A DNA stretch of 64,000 bases from Meconema thalassinum (taxonomy: Eukaryota > Arthropoda > Insecta > Orthoptera > Tettigoniidae). The position numbers were made by a program, and so were the translations under genes. The notes under the pieces were generated by a model. That model was not told the origin of the DNA. It worked only from the letters and a program-made list of their open reading frames with translations, and made no database searches. The stretch's first letter is position 1; each line of letters opens with the position of its first letter. This document shows, piece by piece, positions 11,936 through 21,797 of the stretch. Location of the stretch: positions 183,648,813 to 183,712,812 of the forward strand of contig OX336397.1 of assembly GCA_946902985.2 (NCBI GenBank), read 5' to 3'.

Positions 11936-12961
11936 CTAATACCCAGTAGCACGTCCTCTTGCATTGATGCATGCCTGTATTCGTCGTGGCATACTATCCA
12001 CAAGTTCATCAAGACACTGTTGGTCCAAATTGTCCCACTCCTCAACGACAATTCGGCGTAAATCTCTCAGAGTGGTTGGTGGGTCAAGACGTCCATAAAC
12101 AGCCCTTTTCAACATATCCCAGGCATGTTCGATAGGGTTCATGTCTGGCGAACATGCTGGCCACTGTAGTCGAGCGATGTCGTTATCTTGAAGGAACGCA
12201 TTCACAAGATGTGCACGATGAGGTCGCGAATTGTCGTCCATGAAGACAAATGCCTCTCCAATATTCTGCCGATATGGTTGCACTATGGGTCGGAGGATGT
12301 CATTCAGGTATCGTAAAGCCGTTTCGGAGCCTTCCATGACCACCAGTGGCGTACGTCGGCCCCACATAATGCCACCCCAAAACATCAGGGAACCACCACC
12401 TTGCTGCACTCGCTGGACAGTGTGTCTAAGACGTTCAGCCTGACCAGGGTGCCTCCAAACACGTCTCCGACGATTGTCTGGTTGAAGGCATATGCGACAC
12501 TCATCGGTGAAGAGAACGTGATGCCAATTCCGTGGGGTCCATTCAGCATGTTGTTGGGCCCATCTGTACCGCGCTGCATGGTGTCGGGGTTGCAAAGCTG
12601 GACCTCGCCATGGACGTCGGGAGTGAAGTTGCGCATCATGCAGCCTATTGCGCACAGTTTGAGTTGAAACACGACGTCCTGTGGCTGAACGAAACGCATT
12701 ATTCAACATGGTGGCATTGCTGTCAGGGTTCCTCCGAGCGGCAATCTGTAAGTAGCGGTCATCCACTACAGTAGTAGCCCTTGGGCGGCCTGAGCGAGGC
12801 CTGTCATCGACAGTTCCTGTATCTCTGTACCTCCTCCATGTCCGAACAACATCGCTTTGGTTCACTCTGAGACGCCTGGAAACTTCCCTTGTTGAGAGTC
12901 CTTCTTGACACAAAGTAACAATGCGGACGCGATCGAACTGCGGTATTGACCTTCTAGGCAT
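11936..12961 (-). CDS. Tc1-like DD34E transposase, intact
   Basis: 341 residues, the usual length for the family. The N-terminal ~110 residues are the paired-like helix-turn-helix DNA-binding domains (MPRRSIPQFDRVRIV, then LSTREVSRRL), with a basic GRPR hinge near residue 57. The DDE catalytic core follows: first Asp in VLFTDECR, second in FVFMDDNSRPHRA, Glu in SPDMNPIEHAWD. I count 34 residues between the second Asp and the Glu, the DD34E signature. It cuts and pastes its own element at TA sites in the nucleus. The start is the first ATG of the frame and gives the expected MPR opening. There is no stop or frameshift. Confidence 0.96.
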   Translation of the reverse strand: MPRRSIPQFDRVRIVTLCQEGLSTREVSRRLRVNQSDVVRTWRRYRDTGTVDDRPRSGRPRATTVVDDRYLQIAARRNPDSNATMLNNAFRSATGRRVSTQTVRNRLHDAQLHSRRPWRGPALQPRHHAARYRWAQQHAEWTPRNWHHVLFTDECRICLQPDNRRRRVWRHPGQAERLRHTVQRVQQGGGSLMFWGGIMWGRRTPLVVMEGSETALRYLNDILRPIVQPYRQNIGEAFVFMDDNSRPHRAHLVNAFLQDNDIARLQWPACSPDMNPIEHAWDMLKRAVYGRLDPPTTLRDLRRIVVEEWDNLDQQCLDELVDSMPRRIQACINARGRATGY

Positions 12962-13169
12962 GGTAGAACTACAGACAACATGAGCAGCGTACCTTCGTCC
13001 TGGTGGAATGACTGGAACTGATCGGCTGTCGTACCCCCTCCGTCTAATAGGCCCTGCTCATGCATGGTTGTTTACATCTTTGAGCAGTTTTAGTGACATC
13101 TATGAACAGTCAAAGGGACTGTATGTTGGATACAATATACACAGTCAACGTCTATATGCCGGAGATCTG

Positions 13170-13205
13170 GGAACCGAGGTGATGCAAAACTTTTTTTGAT
13201 GTGTG
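13170..13205 (-). repeat. Tc1 right terminal inverted repeat
   Basis: Inverted copy of 11741-11776; followed by TA at 13206-13207. Confidence 0.9.
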
Positions 13206-13405
13206 TACATTAAACTACAGAGGTTGCCTCAATATGGAGCTCTTAGGCGAGGGGATCGCGGAGGGAAGGGAAAGGACGTGACGTCACACGTTTCCTCGTA
13301 GCGCGCGAGGCGCGAGATATACAAGGAAAGTCAACTTTCCCACACATTATATTGTATGGATTGCAGTGGTTTAAACACGTGTTTTAAGCCCTCTTGTTTA
13401 TAATC

Positions 13406-13652
13406 ATGCCAGGCCAAAGATGTGCTGTGGCAGTTTGTCACAGTTATTATAAAGTTGGAAATGACGTGTCGTTTTTCACGATGCCTTCGCAATCAGTGGA
13501 TTGCTGCATGTAAGCGAAAAGATCATTGCAACCCTCAAACAAGTAGGATAGCCTATGTTCCCTACACTTTATGAGTGAAGACTTCGAATTAGACTACAGG
13601 GCCGAATTGCTTAATATAAAGCCAAGATTTCCAAGGAATCTAAAACCAAATG
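13406..13652 (+). pseudogene. THAP DNA-binding domain of P-like transposase, frameshifted
   Basis: Frame 1 opens with MPGQRCAVAVCHSYYK, the first two cysteines of a C2CH THAP zinc finger, and reaches FTMPSQ. A +1 shift then gives WIAACKRKDHC, holding the conserved tryptophan. Another shift gives CSLHFMSEDFELD, the Cys-x2-His pair, and ends in LKPNG just before a plausible splice donor (GCAA/GTGAGC near 13652). THAP domains bind the ends of P elements. The two shifts mean this copy is dead. Confidence 0.8.
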
Positions 13653-13739
13653 GCAAGTGAGCCTAGCTGGCCTGCTCTTAAGTTTTGATGACCTGCTAGG
13701 ATGATTTTAAAGCTGTTAATATTTTTGACATATTTCGTA

Positions 13740-14050
13740 CATGGTATCAGGGGCGTATATACAATTTTTTTCGAGGGGGGGGGGAGGGGGTGACTATCGT
13801 GGAAAATTGTGAGTACTTAATGAATTTTCTATTATAGCCTATGGAGTATGAATGGAGAATATCTAAATGGGCTACTTGTCAATTTATTAAGCAGAAAGGT
13901 AAACACTCATTTTCTTTTCCAAATTGATAATTTTTTCTTAAAAGTAGACTACTGTGAAATACATTGTATGTTGTACCCAAGTTGGCTTTTTTCGGGGGGA
14001 TCTGGAGCCCCCTCAGCCCCCCATCCCTTATATACGCCCATGCATGGTAT
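13740..14050. mobile_element. Short hAT-type MITE with 8-bp target duplication
   Basis: CATGGTAT at 13740-13747 is repeated at 14043-14050. Between them, 13748-14042 (295 bp) begins CAGGGGCGTATATA and ends with the inverted form, reading CATGGGCGTATATA on the minus strand. Eight-base duplication and a CAGGGG-type end are typical of non-autonomous hAT elements. A G-rich run (13777-13790) follows the left terminus. No coding capacity. Confidence 0.82.
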
Positions 14051-14174
14051 TTTGATTTTGGACAAGATGGAAAATTTCGTGAGTAATTCTCTTTGCATTG
14101 GTAAAAATCTTTGCAAATATTCCAGAAAGCAGTCATCATTTCAATAAAATCCCTTCGACTTCTGTACCAAAATA

Positions 14175-14968
14175 TGGCCCGCAGGCATAATAAAAAGTAC
14201 ATTCTCACACATAGGCTAAATCAAGATGTACTGGAAAACCTCTTTTCACAATTGCGAACCCGTGGTGGCTTACACGATCATCATTCTCCCCTTGACTGCA
14301 TTTACAGACTGAGGATGATTATTTTAGGAAAAAATCCAGGAGTTGTTCAAAGGCAAACAAACACTGCTGATCCATATTCAGATGAATATGTAGTTGCTAA
14401 AGCACTAAACAAAGCTGGCATAGTGTCGGAATCAAGTAACGTGCTTCCAGAACCAACCTTAGGGAACAATATGCAACCAGAGTCCTTCATTGCCAATATC
14501 ACGGAACAAATTGAGGAAGATGGCAAGGCTTATGTTGCAGGTTATGTAGCCCACAAGTTCCAAGATAAATGTCCACAACTTGGGAACTTAACCTACGGAA
14601 TGCAATCTCAACACGATTATGCATTACCAACCTGGATTAAACACTTGTCATACGGTGGTATGACCGATCCCTCAGAAACTTGGCTAAACCAGTTCCGGCA
14701 CATTTCAGCAAAATTCGTCACATTTCACGGAAAATTCGGATTTCAACGAGGCAAGAACGTTCTAAGAACGACAGATTTTGTGTCGAGAGGAGTTCCTGAC
14801 GTACCGTCTGGTGGGGTTGAGGCAGCTGTGACAACAATTTTCTTCATCAGATTGATACATTCCAATTCTATCTTGCATAAGAAGTGGTTATTGGAAGTCA
14901 CTAACAACCACGATACTACTACCGACTCTAGGCGAATTTCCAAGAAATTCAAGAAGATCACAACGTAA
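14175..14968 (+). pseudogene. P-element-type transposase C-terminal part
   Basis: An open frame runs from a likely acceptor near 14182 (CCCGCAG) to a stop at 14966, with a possible donor at AACGTAAGT. The motif LNQDVLENLFSQLRTRGG, then YRLRMIILGKNPG, matches the C-terminal RNase-H-like and GGLHDH region of P-element/THAP9 transposases. Further on is GKAYVAGYVAHKF. The catalytic middle of the protein is not present, so this is the tail exon of a defective copy. The open frame may reflect a non-autonomous derivative rather than a functional gene. Confidence 0.8.
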
Positions 14969-15163
14969 GTAAGTAGGCTACATTCAGTTATTTTATCACC
15001 CATTTACCAATAATTTCATGAGAATAAACTGTTCTTTGCGTACTCAACAGCTGATGTTGACAGTTTCGTTACGTTCCCCACATGGCGCGTTTGGTATCTT
15101 GTGACGTCATCCGCCTTGTGAGCTCTGATTGGTGAGTGAAAATTGAGGCAACCTCTGTAGTTT

Positions 15164-15937
15164 ATAAGCCTTGATCCTTACCAACTTATAAATACTATCA
15201 CGGGGTAACTTGTATAATTGTCTTCATAAAGAAGTCTCTAGTTACACATTTAAAGCTGTGTATCCTCGAAAATAAAATATCGTAAATTAATCTACACAAG
15301 GCTCGAACATGTGCAAGCAGAACTCAGGTTGAAAGAAGTATCTTCATTACGGTATGAAAGTTTGTCCCGTCTGTAATGAGAACTTCAAATATCCCTTCAT
15401 GGAACTCAAGAATTCTCAGATCTTAAGATTCTGCCGCTAGTTAGGCCTACTTGGAAGACACAATTTGACGTTATTGCTAGCAACCTCGCTCCGCTGATGA
15501 ATAGCAGTCTGTGCACGGTGTAAGGGAAACTGTAGGGATGCATTTTTTTAAACTCAAATCAGATTATTAATATTATATATTCTTATGCCCTTGTGACAAA
15601 CTACATAACTTAATGAAATAAATAGACATTCCATCAATAGCCTAAAATAAGCCTACATTTATCACAATCATAAAACTATCCAACACACACTTTCCCCTTT
15701 GCCACTGTCTGACGATATTGGTTATCGTGTTGGCAGCTTGGACAAACTGTTTCACTCAGTTCAATCGTGTCCCTCCTCGCCACTAAGTTTCCATCTAATT
15801 TGGGTGAAATGGCAGAATTATAATTTCCTTCTTTACAGCCTAATGTTTCATTTCATAGAGAAGCTGCATCGTCCACCATCGCTTGTATTTTATCTCACGT
15901 GGCAAGTTATTCTGCAGTCGGATAAAACCACTCAGTG
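15164..15937. other. Spacer, no gene seen
   Basis: AT-rich, no motif-bearing ORF. Confidence 0.5.
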
Positions 15938-16096
15938 CCTTTAGACAGTGGCGTAGCCAAGGGGGCGTTAGAAACCCTCCCATTGGAAAATCGGCAGGTT
16001 GTGATTTGTGTCTGTGGTGATGTACTGTTGTCGCCTTACGGCCCGGGTCCCCGTTTGTGGCCAAAAAGGTAAGATTTGATCTATGGATTTTAGGCT

Positions 16097-16338
16097 AGTA
16101 TTATAAAGCTTTTCAAAGGGAGCGTGATGGTGCAGTGGCTTAGCTGCTCGTCAATCACCCGGACGGCCGGAGATCCAATCCCGGTGACAGTGGGGTGGAA
16201 TTTTCACCTGAAAAATTACGTGGCGTCAGGAAGGGCATCCGGCCTTAAATCTCCGGCCAAAACCAAAATGAGCCTGATTGGCTCCGGCGACCACAATTAA
16301 TTGGGATATGCAGTAGAAAGTATTATAAAGCTTTTCAA
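16097..16338 (+). mobile_element. tRNA-derived SINE with 20-bp target duplication
   Basis: AGTATTATAAAGCTTTTCAA is present at 16097-16116 and again at 16319-16338. The 202-bp body between them has an A box (TGGCTTAGCTGC, 16136-16147) and a B box (AGATCCAATCC, 16171-16181), the internal promoter of RNA polymerase III. The body ends near GATATGCAGTAGAA without a long A tail. Exact duplications suggest a young copy mobilised by a LINE. Confidence 0.92.
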
Positions 16339-16394
16339 TCAAACAACCGAACTAGGTCTTTAACTGGTTATAAATCAATAATAATGTTATTGGT

Positions 16395-16605
16395 TTAGGT
16401 CCCTTTTAACTACTGTGGCTTTTAGAGACACTGGGGAGCCTGAAGTTCGCCCTGAAGGGGTTCTTTAACGTGCCAGTAAATCTACAGACACGGTTTCCTC
16501 GCATTTATGCACCCTTAAATGCCAGCTGACTGCGCCAGGATTAGATCCTACAACCTTGGCCACAGCAGGCGAGAACGTTACCGCTGAGCCACGGAGCCAG
16601 TCGGT
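16395..16605 (-). mobile_element. tRNA-derived SINE, reverse orientation
   Basis: On the minus strand, GTGGCTCAGCGGT (complement of about 16580-16592) serves as A box and GGATCTAATCC (complement of 16538-16548) as B box. The body then runs GCGCAGTCAGCTGGCATTTA and continues towards 16395. No clear target duplication. Confidence 0.75.
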
Positions 16606-16632
16606 CATATATCAGAAGCATGTCGCGGTAGG

Positions 16633-16972
16633 ATATCTATGCGTGGCTTTGGTGGCGTAGTCGGTAGCATGCTGAACTGCTATGCCCAAGTTCGCAGGTT
16701 CAAACCCAGTCGAAGTCGTCGGGCCCATGTCATAGATTTATGGCACGTAAAGGAACTTACAACTACAATTGGTATTGTGTAGCCAAAATGTGTTGGCTAT
16801 TGGGTTAGACACGCTCTATCAAGGTTAAACGTACGCCGTTGGGTCTCAGTGACAGTGGCGTCTGGTAGCTTAAATTGGAACTACTTGACAATGAAATTGG
16901 CTAACCTACGGGCGTTCATGTGAAATGCCCTGCTATGGCCATTGGCTGAAAAACAAATATAAATATCTATGC
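16633..16972 (+). mobile_element. tRNA-derived SINE, 320 bp, with 10-bp duplication
   Basis: ATATCTATGC occurs at 16633-16642 and 16963-16972. A box TGGCGTAGTCGG lies at 16653-16664 and B box GGTTCAAACCC at 16698-16708. The body downstream resembles the minus-strand copy at 22546-22852, so both belong to one family. Confidence 0.88.
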
Positions 16973-18375
16973 ATTTGAAAATTAAGACATACGGTAGGCT
17001 AAGTAAACGTAAACGATGTCATCTCAAGCGCGTGCCGACGTTTCAATTTACAGATGTAGAAAATTGGCTTTTTAATAGTCACAGGGCTGATTTAATGAAT
17101 AAAGATTTTGTACAATAACATATACTTCTTCTCGAATCCTTTGGAAGCAAGCCAATTTAAGTCGTCAGGATAATGCTCACCTACCGTTTGTTAATTCTCT
17201 AATGAAATACCTGGTCTCCCACAAGGCTGCTGTGAAAGTACGGTACACAATTGTTATTGCCGATATTTTGTAAAATTGGCATTGTATTATTTTGTCAAAT
17301 TCAGAAATGAAAGGCTTCAAACCCACAGAAAAATTACGAAGTACCTACAATTAAGCCATTTATGACCTTAAGATCCTTTTATACTTTTCGTTTCACAAAT
17401 CACACTGGTATTTTTACTAATTAACTATAATGTTAACGGAATAACTAGCTTTTGATATGGTTAAGAATTTGATATTATATTATACCCATACTATCAAACC
17501 GCCCCGGTTACGTCTGGTATCTTAAAGGGGTTACTCAGTGTAAGCTTAAAAGGAGCGCGGACGGTAGGTCTCAGACGCAATTCGGAAAAGCCGAGGTGAA
17601 CAGCGAAACTCCAAACACTTATAGTCTACTCTTCTCTGAAGTCTTAACTCGACACGACTCGACAGTTAATGCTGGCCGAAGCTGGGGTGATGGGCTCGCT
17701 CGCTAGCTCGTAAACTCGCACCTAAGCTAGTCATTTAAATTTCCACTGAATGGAGATTGTTGGAAGAAATTAAAACGTAAAATCACTCGGCGATGTATTT
17801 AAGATAAAGATATGCTGTCGTGGACTTCCTTGTAGAACTTTTCATGCTGACCAATTCTTACACGAATAGTATATGGATATTTTTAATGGTTTACCCAGCG
17901 TAAGCAGGTTTTTGTTCGACACGATTCACTGAAATCGTTACTGCTCGGCTTCCTTTGGTCGTAAATGAATGTTTTCCTACAAAAACCTTCCTCGAGAAAT
18001 TCTTTACTGAATGGTGAAAATCGCATCAAAATCCATTCAGTTGATTTAGAGATTACCCGTTACATCCAGGAATCGTGGACTTGGTTTTATGTAGAGATGC
18101 CAGCGACTATCATTAAAGAAATTCATTAATTTATAACTAGTATGGACTATGAATTCTACGTAAGACTCATTAAATACGTCATACAACTGTACCTAGGGAT
18201 ACTTATAGAGGACTGAACTAATAAAAACAAAGCATTCTTTTTATGTTTATATGAATTAAAAGTGCACAGTATATCGATATTGTGGCTTTTTCTGTAGTAG
18301 TTGGTCATTTAACGTGATTTATGTTTACAATGGAAATAAACACTCAAGTGAGTTAAAATTCAAAAAGCCCTTGCC
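16973..18375. other. Interior of hAT-1, no gene seen
   Basis: AT-rich sequence with no recognisable ORF. Two loosely similar phrases (GGTTACTCAGTGTAAGC near 17528 and GGTTTACCCAGCGTAAGC near 17888) may mark an old internal duplication. Confidence 0.45.
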
Positions 18376-18394
18376 AAAGTGAAATCATCTGTAC

Positions 18395-18600
18395 CGCGAA
18401 TAACGTGCTCAAGGCAGTTGCCAGCTTCACCTACAAAGAGGATGCAATTTCGTAGCGCAGCGAGCTTCGGCAAAACCCGAGAAAAACGCACTCAGATAAC
18501 CGCTGTCAGCAACGGGATTCGAACCTACGATATCCGTACATACCACAGCTGCCCTCGCGGCCATGGTGCACGTTTGACGAGCGCGGCTACGCCGCGGGAC
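18395..18600 (-). mobile_element. tRNA-like SINE remnant
   Basis: The minus strand contains GGTTCGAATCCCGTTGCTGA (complement of about 18507-18526), a textbook B box. An upstream A-box region is uncertain. It lies near the right end of hAT-1. A plus-strand 108-codon ORF through it looks like a by-product of the higher GC content. Confidence 0.4.
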
Positions 18601-19852
18601 GAAATGCTTGTAGAATTAGGCTTGAGTACCTATATTCCCACCCATTGGTCGATCCTGGCTACGCTACTGCCTTTAGAGCCATTTATTCTCACTAATCAGC
18701 TATGAATATTCCGTGAACTGTTGATTTTTATTGCTTCTTACTTCTCCCTTATTGCCGCTTAAATACCACAGTAAAACTTTATCCCTTAATTGGCATCTTA
18801 ATTCCCGGAAACTGCCAATTAAACCTTCGTTCCCCAATTACCTTGCCCTTGTCTTCATTTCCCTTTAGGGACAGAAATTTAGAACATGGAATATAAGCAG
18901 GGGCGGCCCTAGGGGAGGGGGCGCAGAAAAGCCAATGATTGCAATCGCAAAAAAAAGAAAAAGAAAGGAAGAAAACATTCACCAGATTGCTATTTAACCC
19001 TACCCGCAAAAATGAATTCTATATATCAGTGAGCTGGGGTGTGTATAGACATATATTAACGAGTTGAAACCAATATCTACCTACTTGTATAGTTGCGCCT
19101 CTTTCGCCGACCACCCACCCTTGTCTTGGCATTCGTTGTCAAACTTGTGCATGTGGGTTGTGATTTATGTCGGTGTGGCATTGAAACTTCGATGTTGGAA
19201 CGTTGCTGTTGTTGAATCAGGTAATCTCTGAGTACGGTATACTAAATGTCAGTGGCGTAGCCCCCCCCCCCACAAAAAAACAGAAATCGGTGTGGGCATG
19301 AGCCTTTATATTTTTCAATGGTTCGAACAAATTTAGAACCTACAACTAAATGTTAAATACCGTACAGTAAATGCAATGACAAAGAATGTACTAACACTCT
19401 CAGCACGACCAGACATCATTTTCCGTGCCTGCACTGCTTCAAAGAGCTGAAATAACAGGGTAGCAATTAGGATTGTTACGAGAGGGGATTTTCCAAGTAG
19501 GCCTACAGTTCGGGCCTCAGTCCTGGGCATACAACCAGGTGATTGAGACAAAAGTCTGCCAAGAGATTAGGATTGCCAATTAGCAAAAGACCTCTCTGCA
19601 GGGGGCCAGTTATAGCTTGTCTGCTTACACTCCCTTGTCAGCTCTTAATTACCATTTCCTAGAAATAGCAGTGTTCAATAATGGCTACAATACTGACGCT
19701 GCGTGGTTGATTGTCACCTCTGTCGGGATTTACAGCGGTTTTGTGTCTCTGCGAGAGGCGATATACAGTCTGCTAGTGGTAGTGTTGAGGAAGAGTCACA
19801 AGTTCTATGATAGTTGCTCTTTTCTTTTTGTCACATTAGCGAGTGTTTAAAA

Positions 19853-19897
19853 ATGGACTGCTTTGTCATAAAGAAGACTAAAATGGATAAATCTTTG
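19853..19897 (+). pseudogene. First exon of hAT-2 transposase
   Basis: ATG opens MDCFVIKKTKMDKSL, similar to the lysine-rich start of TTF-type hAT transposases. It is followed directly by GTGAGT, a strong splice donor. Only 45 bases; assigned because of its position in the element. Confidence 0.55.
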
Positions 19898-20080
19898 GTG
19901 AGTTAATGCAAGTTTTTATTGTTATGTGTAGCAAATTGAGGCCTGCATTTCATTATATAGGTACAGCTTTTACAAATAATTTTCTCTGCACGAGAAAGAC
20001 GCATTGTTCACTGATAGAATGTAAAGTTATTCGATTTGTTTTAAAAGGTTCGTAATAAATTATTATTTAAAGTGTATTAG

Positions 20081-20400
20081 AGCCTCCGTGGCTTAGGCGG
20101 CAGCACGTCGGCCTCTCACCGCTGGATCCGTGGTTCAAATCCCGGTCACTCCATGTGAGATTTGTACTGAACAAAGCGGAGGCAGACAGGGTTTTTTCCG
20201 GGTGCTCCGGTTTTCCCAGTCACAATTTCATTCCAGCAACACTCTCCACTAACATTTCATTTAATCATTGCTCCAGGGGAGTGCAACAGGCTTCGTCAGC
20301 CGGCACAGATCATATCCTCGCCGCTAGATGCACGGCTTCATTCATTCCATTCCCTGACCCGGTCGGTCGACTGCAGGTCGACTGGAAGCAGGGCTAGGAG
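20081..20400 (+). mobile_element. tRNA-derived SINE
   Basis: A box TGGCTTAGGCGG is at 20089-20100 and B box GGTTCAAATCC at 20132-20142, preceded by GCCTCCG. The body contains TGTGAGATTTGTACTGAA and CCGGGTGCTCCGGTTTTCCC. The element sits where the central part of the hAT-2 transposase should be. No target duplication seen. Confidence 0.85.
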
Positions 20401-20835
20401 TGTCTCCTGCCACATAATGCAGTTAAGATAGATTTTGGTGACATTGGGGATGCGATTGAATTTTACAAAAGTGATCTTCAAACCACAAACGAAGACATTC
20501 TGGAGGCAGAGGGCCGTTTGTGGAAGCTGAACTGCAGAATCTCAACAGAGAGTCATCCAAAAACTGTGATTGAAGTTCTCAAAACAATCGACAAGACCTC
20601 CTTTCCAAACATTGCTACACTCCTTACAATCCTGGCTGTTATTCACGTAACTACAGCCTCTGTAGAGAGAAGCTTCTCCACGCTGAAGAGGCTAAATACA
20701 TACTTGAGAAGTAAAACTGCTGAGGAAAGGCTGACGGCTCTTGCACTCATGGCAGTTCATAGAGACATCATTGAGGATATTGGTGACATTGTCAAACATT
20801 ATGGACATAGTGCTCGAAGACTGACTCCTTCTTAA
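20401..20835 (+). pseudogene. hAT-2 transposase C-terminal dimerisation domain
   Basis: Open from 20401 to the stop at 20833. The core FPNIATLLTILAVI followed by TTASVERSFSTLKRLNTYLR is the hATC dimerisation motif, and EERLTALALMAVHRDI closes the domain. The upstream catalytic Asp residues are missing, so it is a fragment. In active hAT elements this domain assembles the transposase hexamer/octamer. Confidence 0.9.
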
Positions 20836-21048
20836 GGGTACAGTAAAATGCCCTTCCTTTAACCCTTTATAGGGCAAAACTATGTGTTATTTGTATGTGT
20901 TTTAACATTTTAATTTATGTTATTTATTATTATTATTAATAATGTTATTTTTTGTTTCTCTAATTTTCTTGTTAATATATTTATTTTTAATTTACAATTT
21001 ATGTTCTTATAGATTCAATATTGATATTTTTATTGAATTAATTAATTA

Positions 21049-21350
21049 ACTAACTTCGAAAAAGATGGTATATTGGCTTTCACGGCCGGTGAATTAAGAC
21101 TCAGCAATTCTTCTAGGTTTGTGCCGTGTCTTGTGTGGGGTTTCGCCTGCTTGAACTTTTAGTTATCGCAGTCAAGTAGTGCAGTTGCACTCTATATAAA
21201 GGGAGGTAGCGCGCAGTTCGTTACTCCTCTGGGGGTCCGGGCGGGGACACCAAGAGCCCGCCGAGGAGCCAGCTTGGTGTCCTAGGCGAAACCCCACACA
21301 AGACACGGCACAAACCTAGAAGAATTGCTGAGTTTTTACTAATTTCGAAT
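21049..21350. mobile_element. Penelope-type inverted-repeat insertion with hammerhead-like core
   Basis: ACTAACTTCGAA (21049-21060) and ACTAATTTCGAA (21338-21349) flank the 277-bp insert, matching at 11 of 12 bases. The insert starts with GGCTTTCACGGCCGG, the phrase found at the outer end of the Penelope-like copy at 5.6 kb. Two 50-bp arms (21099-21148 and 21284-21333) are perfect inverted repeats. The unique middle plus the right arm hold the order GGGGGTC, CGGGC...GCCCG, CCGAGGA, GCC...GGC, GAAA, CCCCA, which fits a hammerhead ribozyme with one core change. Confidence 0.7.
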
Positions 21351-21797
21351 TGATTTTTACAATTATTTTCATAATTCTTTTATAGTTATGTTTATTACTT
21401 TGATTTATATTTTATTTTTGCTCTTCAATTGTTAATGTTTTTAGTATTAGTTTTTTTAATTTTATCCAACACATTACATCAAGTGGATACGAAACTTATA
21501 TAATATTTGCTTTTTAGAAATACTAGCACTTCAACATGAAAATTCTCCAAAATTTGGCTTAAAGATTCAACTATCAACATCTTATGAGAGGTGGCTAATA
21601 TAGAGACCACTATCCCATAAAGGGTTAACAATTTACTGACTGGTACCTATACCTATATTTATATTTACTCACTATATTATTAGTATAAGATGTCAACTTG
21701 CTCATAGCTTATCAATGTCACATAAGCTAAACATTATTAAAGTTAAAAATATTATACCGCCATCCTTTATTCTAGACAAGAATATTAGACTGCAATC

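Larger units (their letters stand above)
11741..13205 (-). mobile_element. Complete Tc1-like DNA transposon, 1465 bp
   Basis: Terminal inverted repeats of about 36 bp, with weaker similarity for another ~10 bp, bound the element: 11741-11776 and 13170-13205. TA dinucleotides lie immediately outside (11739-11740 and 13206-13207), the hallmark of Tc1/mariner insertion. The termini contain CACATCAAAAAAAGTTTTGC. The only gene, on the minus strand, is an uninterrupted transposase. The intact ORF, near-identical ends and TA duplications suggest recent insertion and possible activity. Confidence 0.95.
13212..15163 (+). mobile_element. P-element-like transposon, decayed, 1.95 kb
   Basis: A perfect 22-bp inverted repeat (core CAGAGGTTGCCTCAAT) sits at 13212-13233 and 15142-15163. 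Between the ends are a broken THAP domain and a P-type transposase tail, in the same order as in P elements. An unrelated hAT MITE (13748-14042) has inserted between the two. I could not find a clear 8-bp target duplication. The left end starts only four bases beyond the Tc1 element's TA. Confidence 0.85.
15938..18677. mobile_element. hAT-1: hAT-type element with perfect 8-bp duplication
   Basis: CCTTTAGA lies at 15938-15945 and 18670-18677. The element (15946-18669, 2724 bp) starts CAGTGGCGTAGCCAAGG and ends with the inverted CAGTAGCGTAGCCAGG. No transposase is recognisable, so it is either non-autonomous or decayed. It has received at least three SINE insertions (16117-16962). The termini match those of the element at 19250-22256, so both belong to the same family. 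Confidence 0.88.

Noticed and set aside
12231..12774. Several 70-100 codon ORFs overlapping the Tc1 transposase
   Set aside because: Shadow frames of the GC-richer transposase gene; no motifs of their own.
20132..20142. Genuine tRNA gene, from strong A and B boxes (also 21867, 38386 and others)
   Set aside because: No acceptor-stem pairing or cloverleaf was found and long SINE bodies follow the B boxes.
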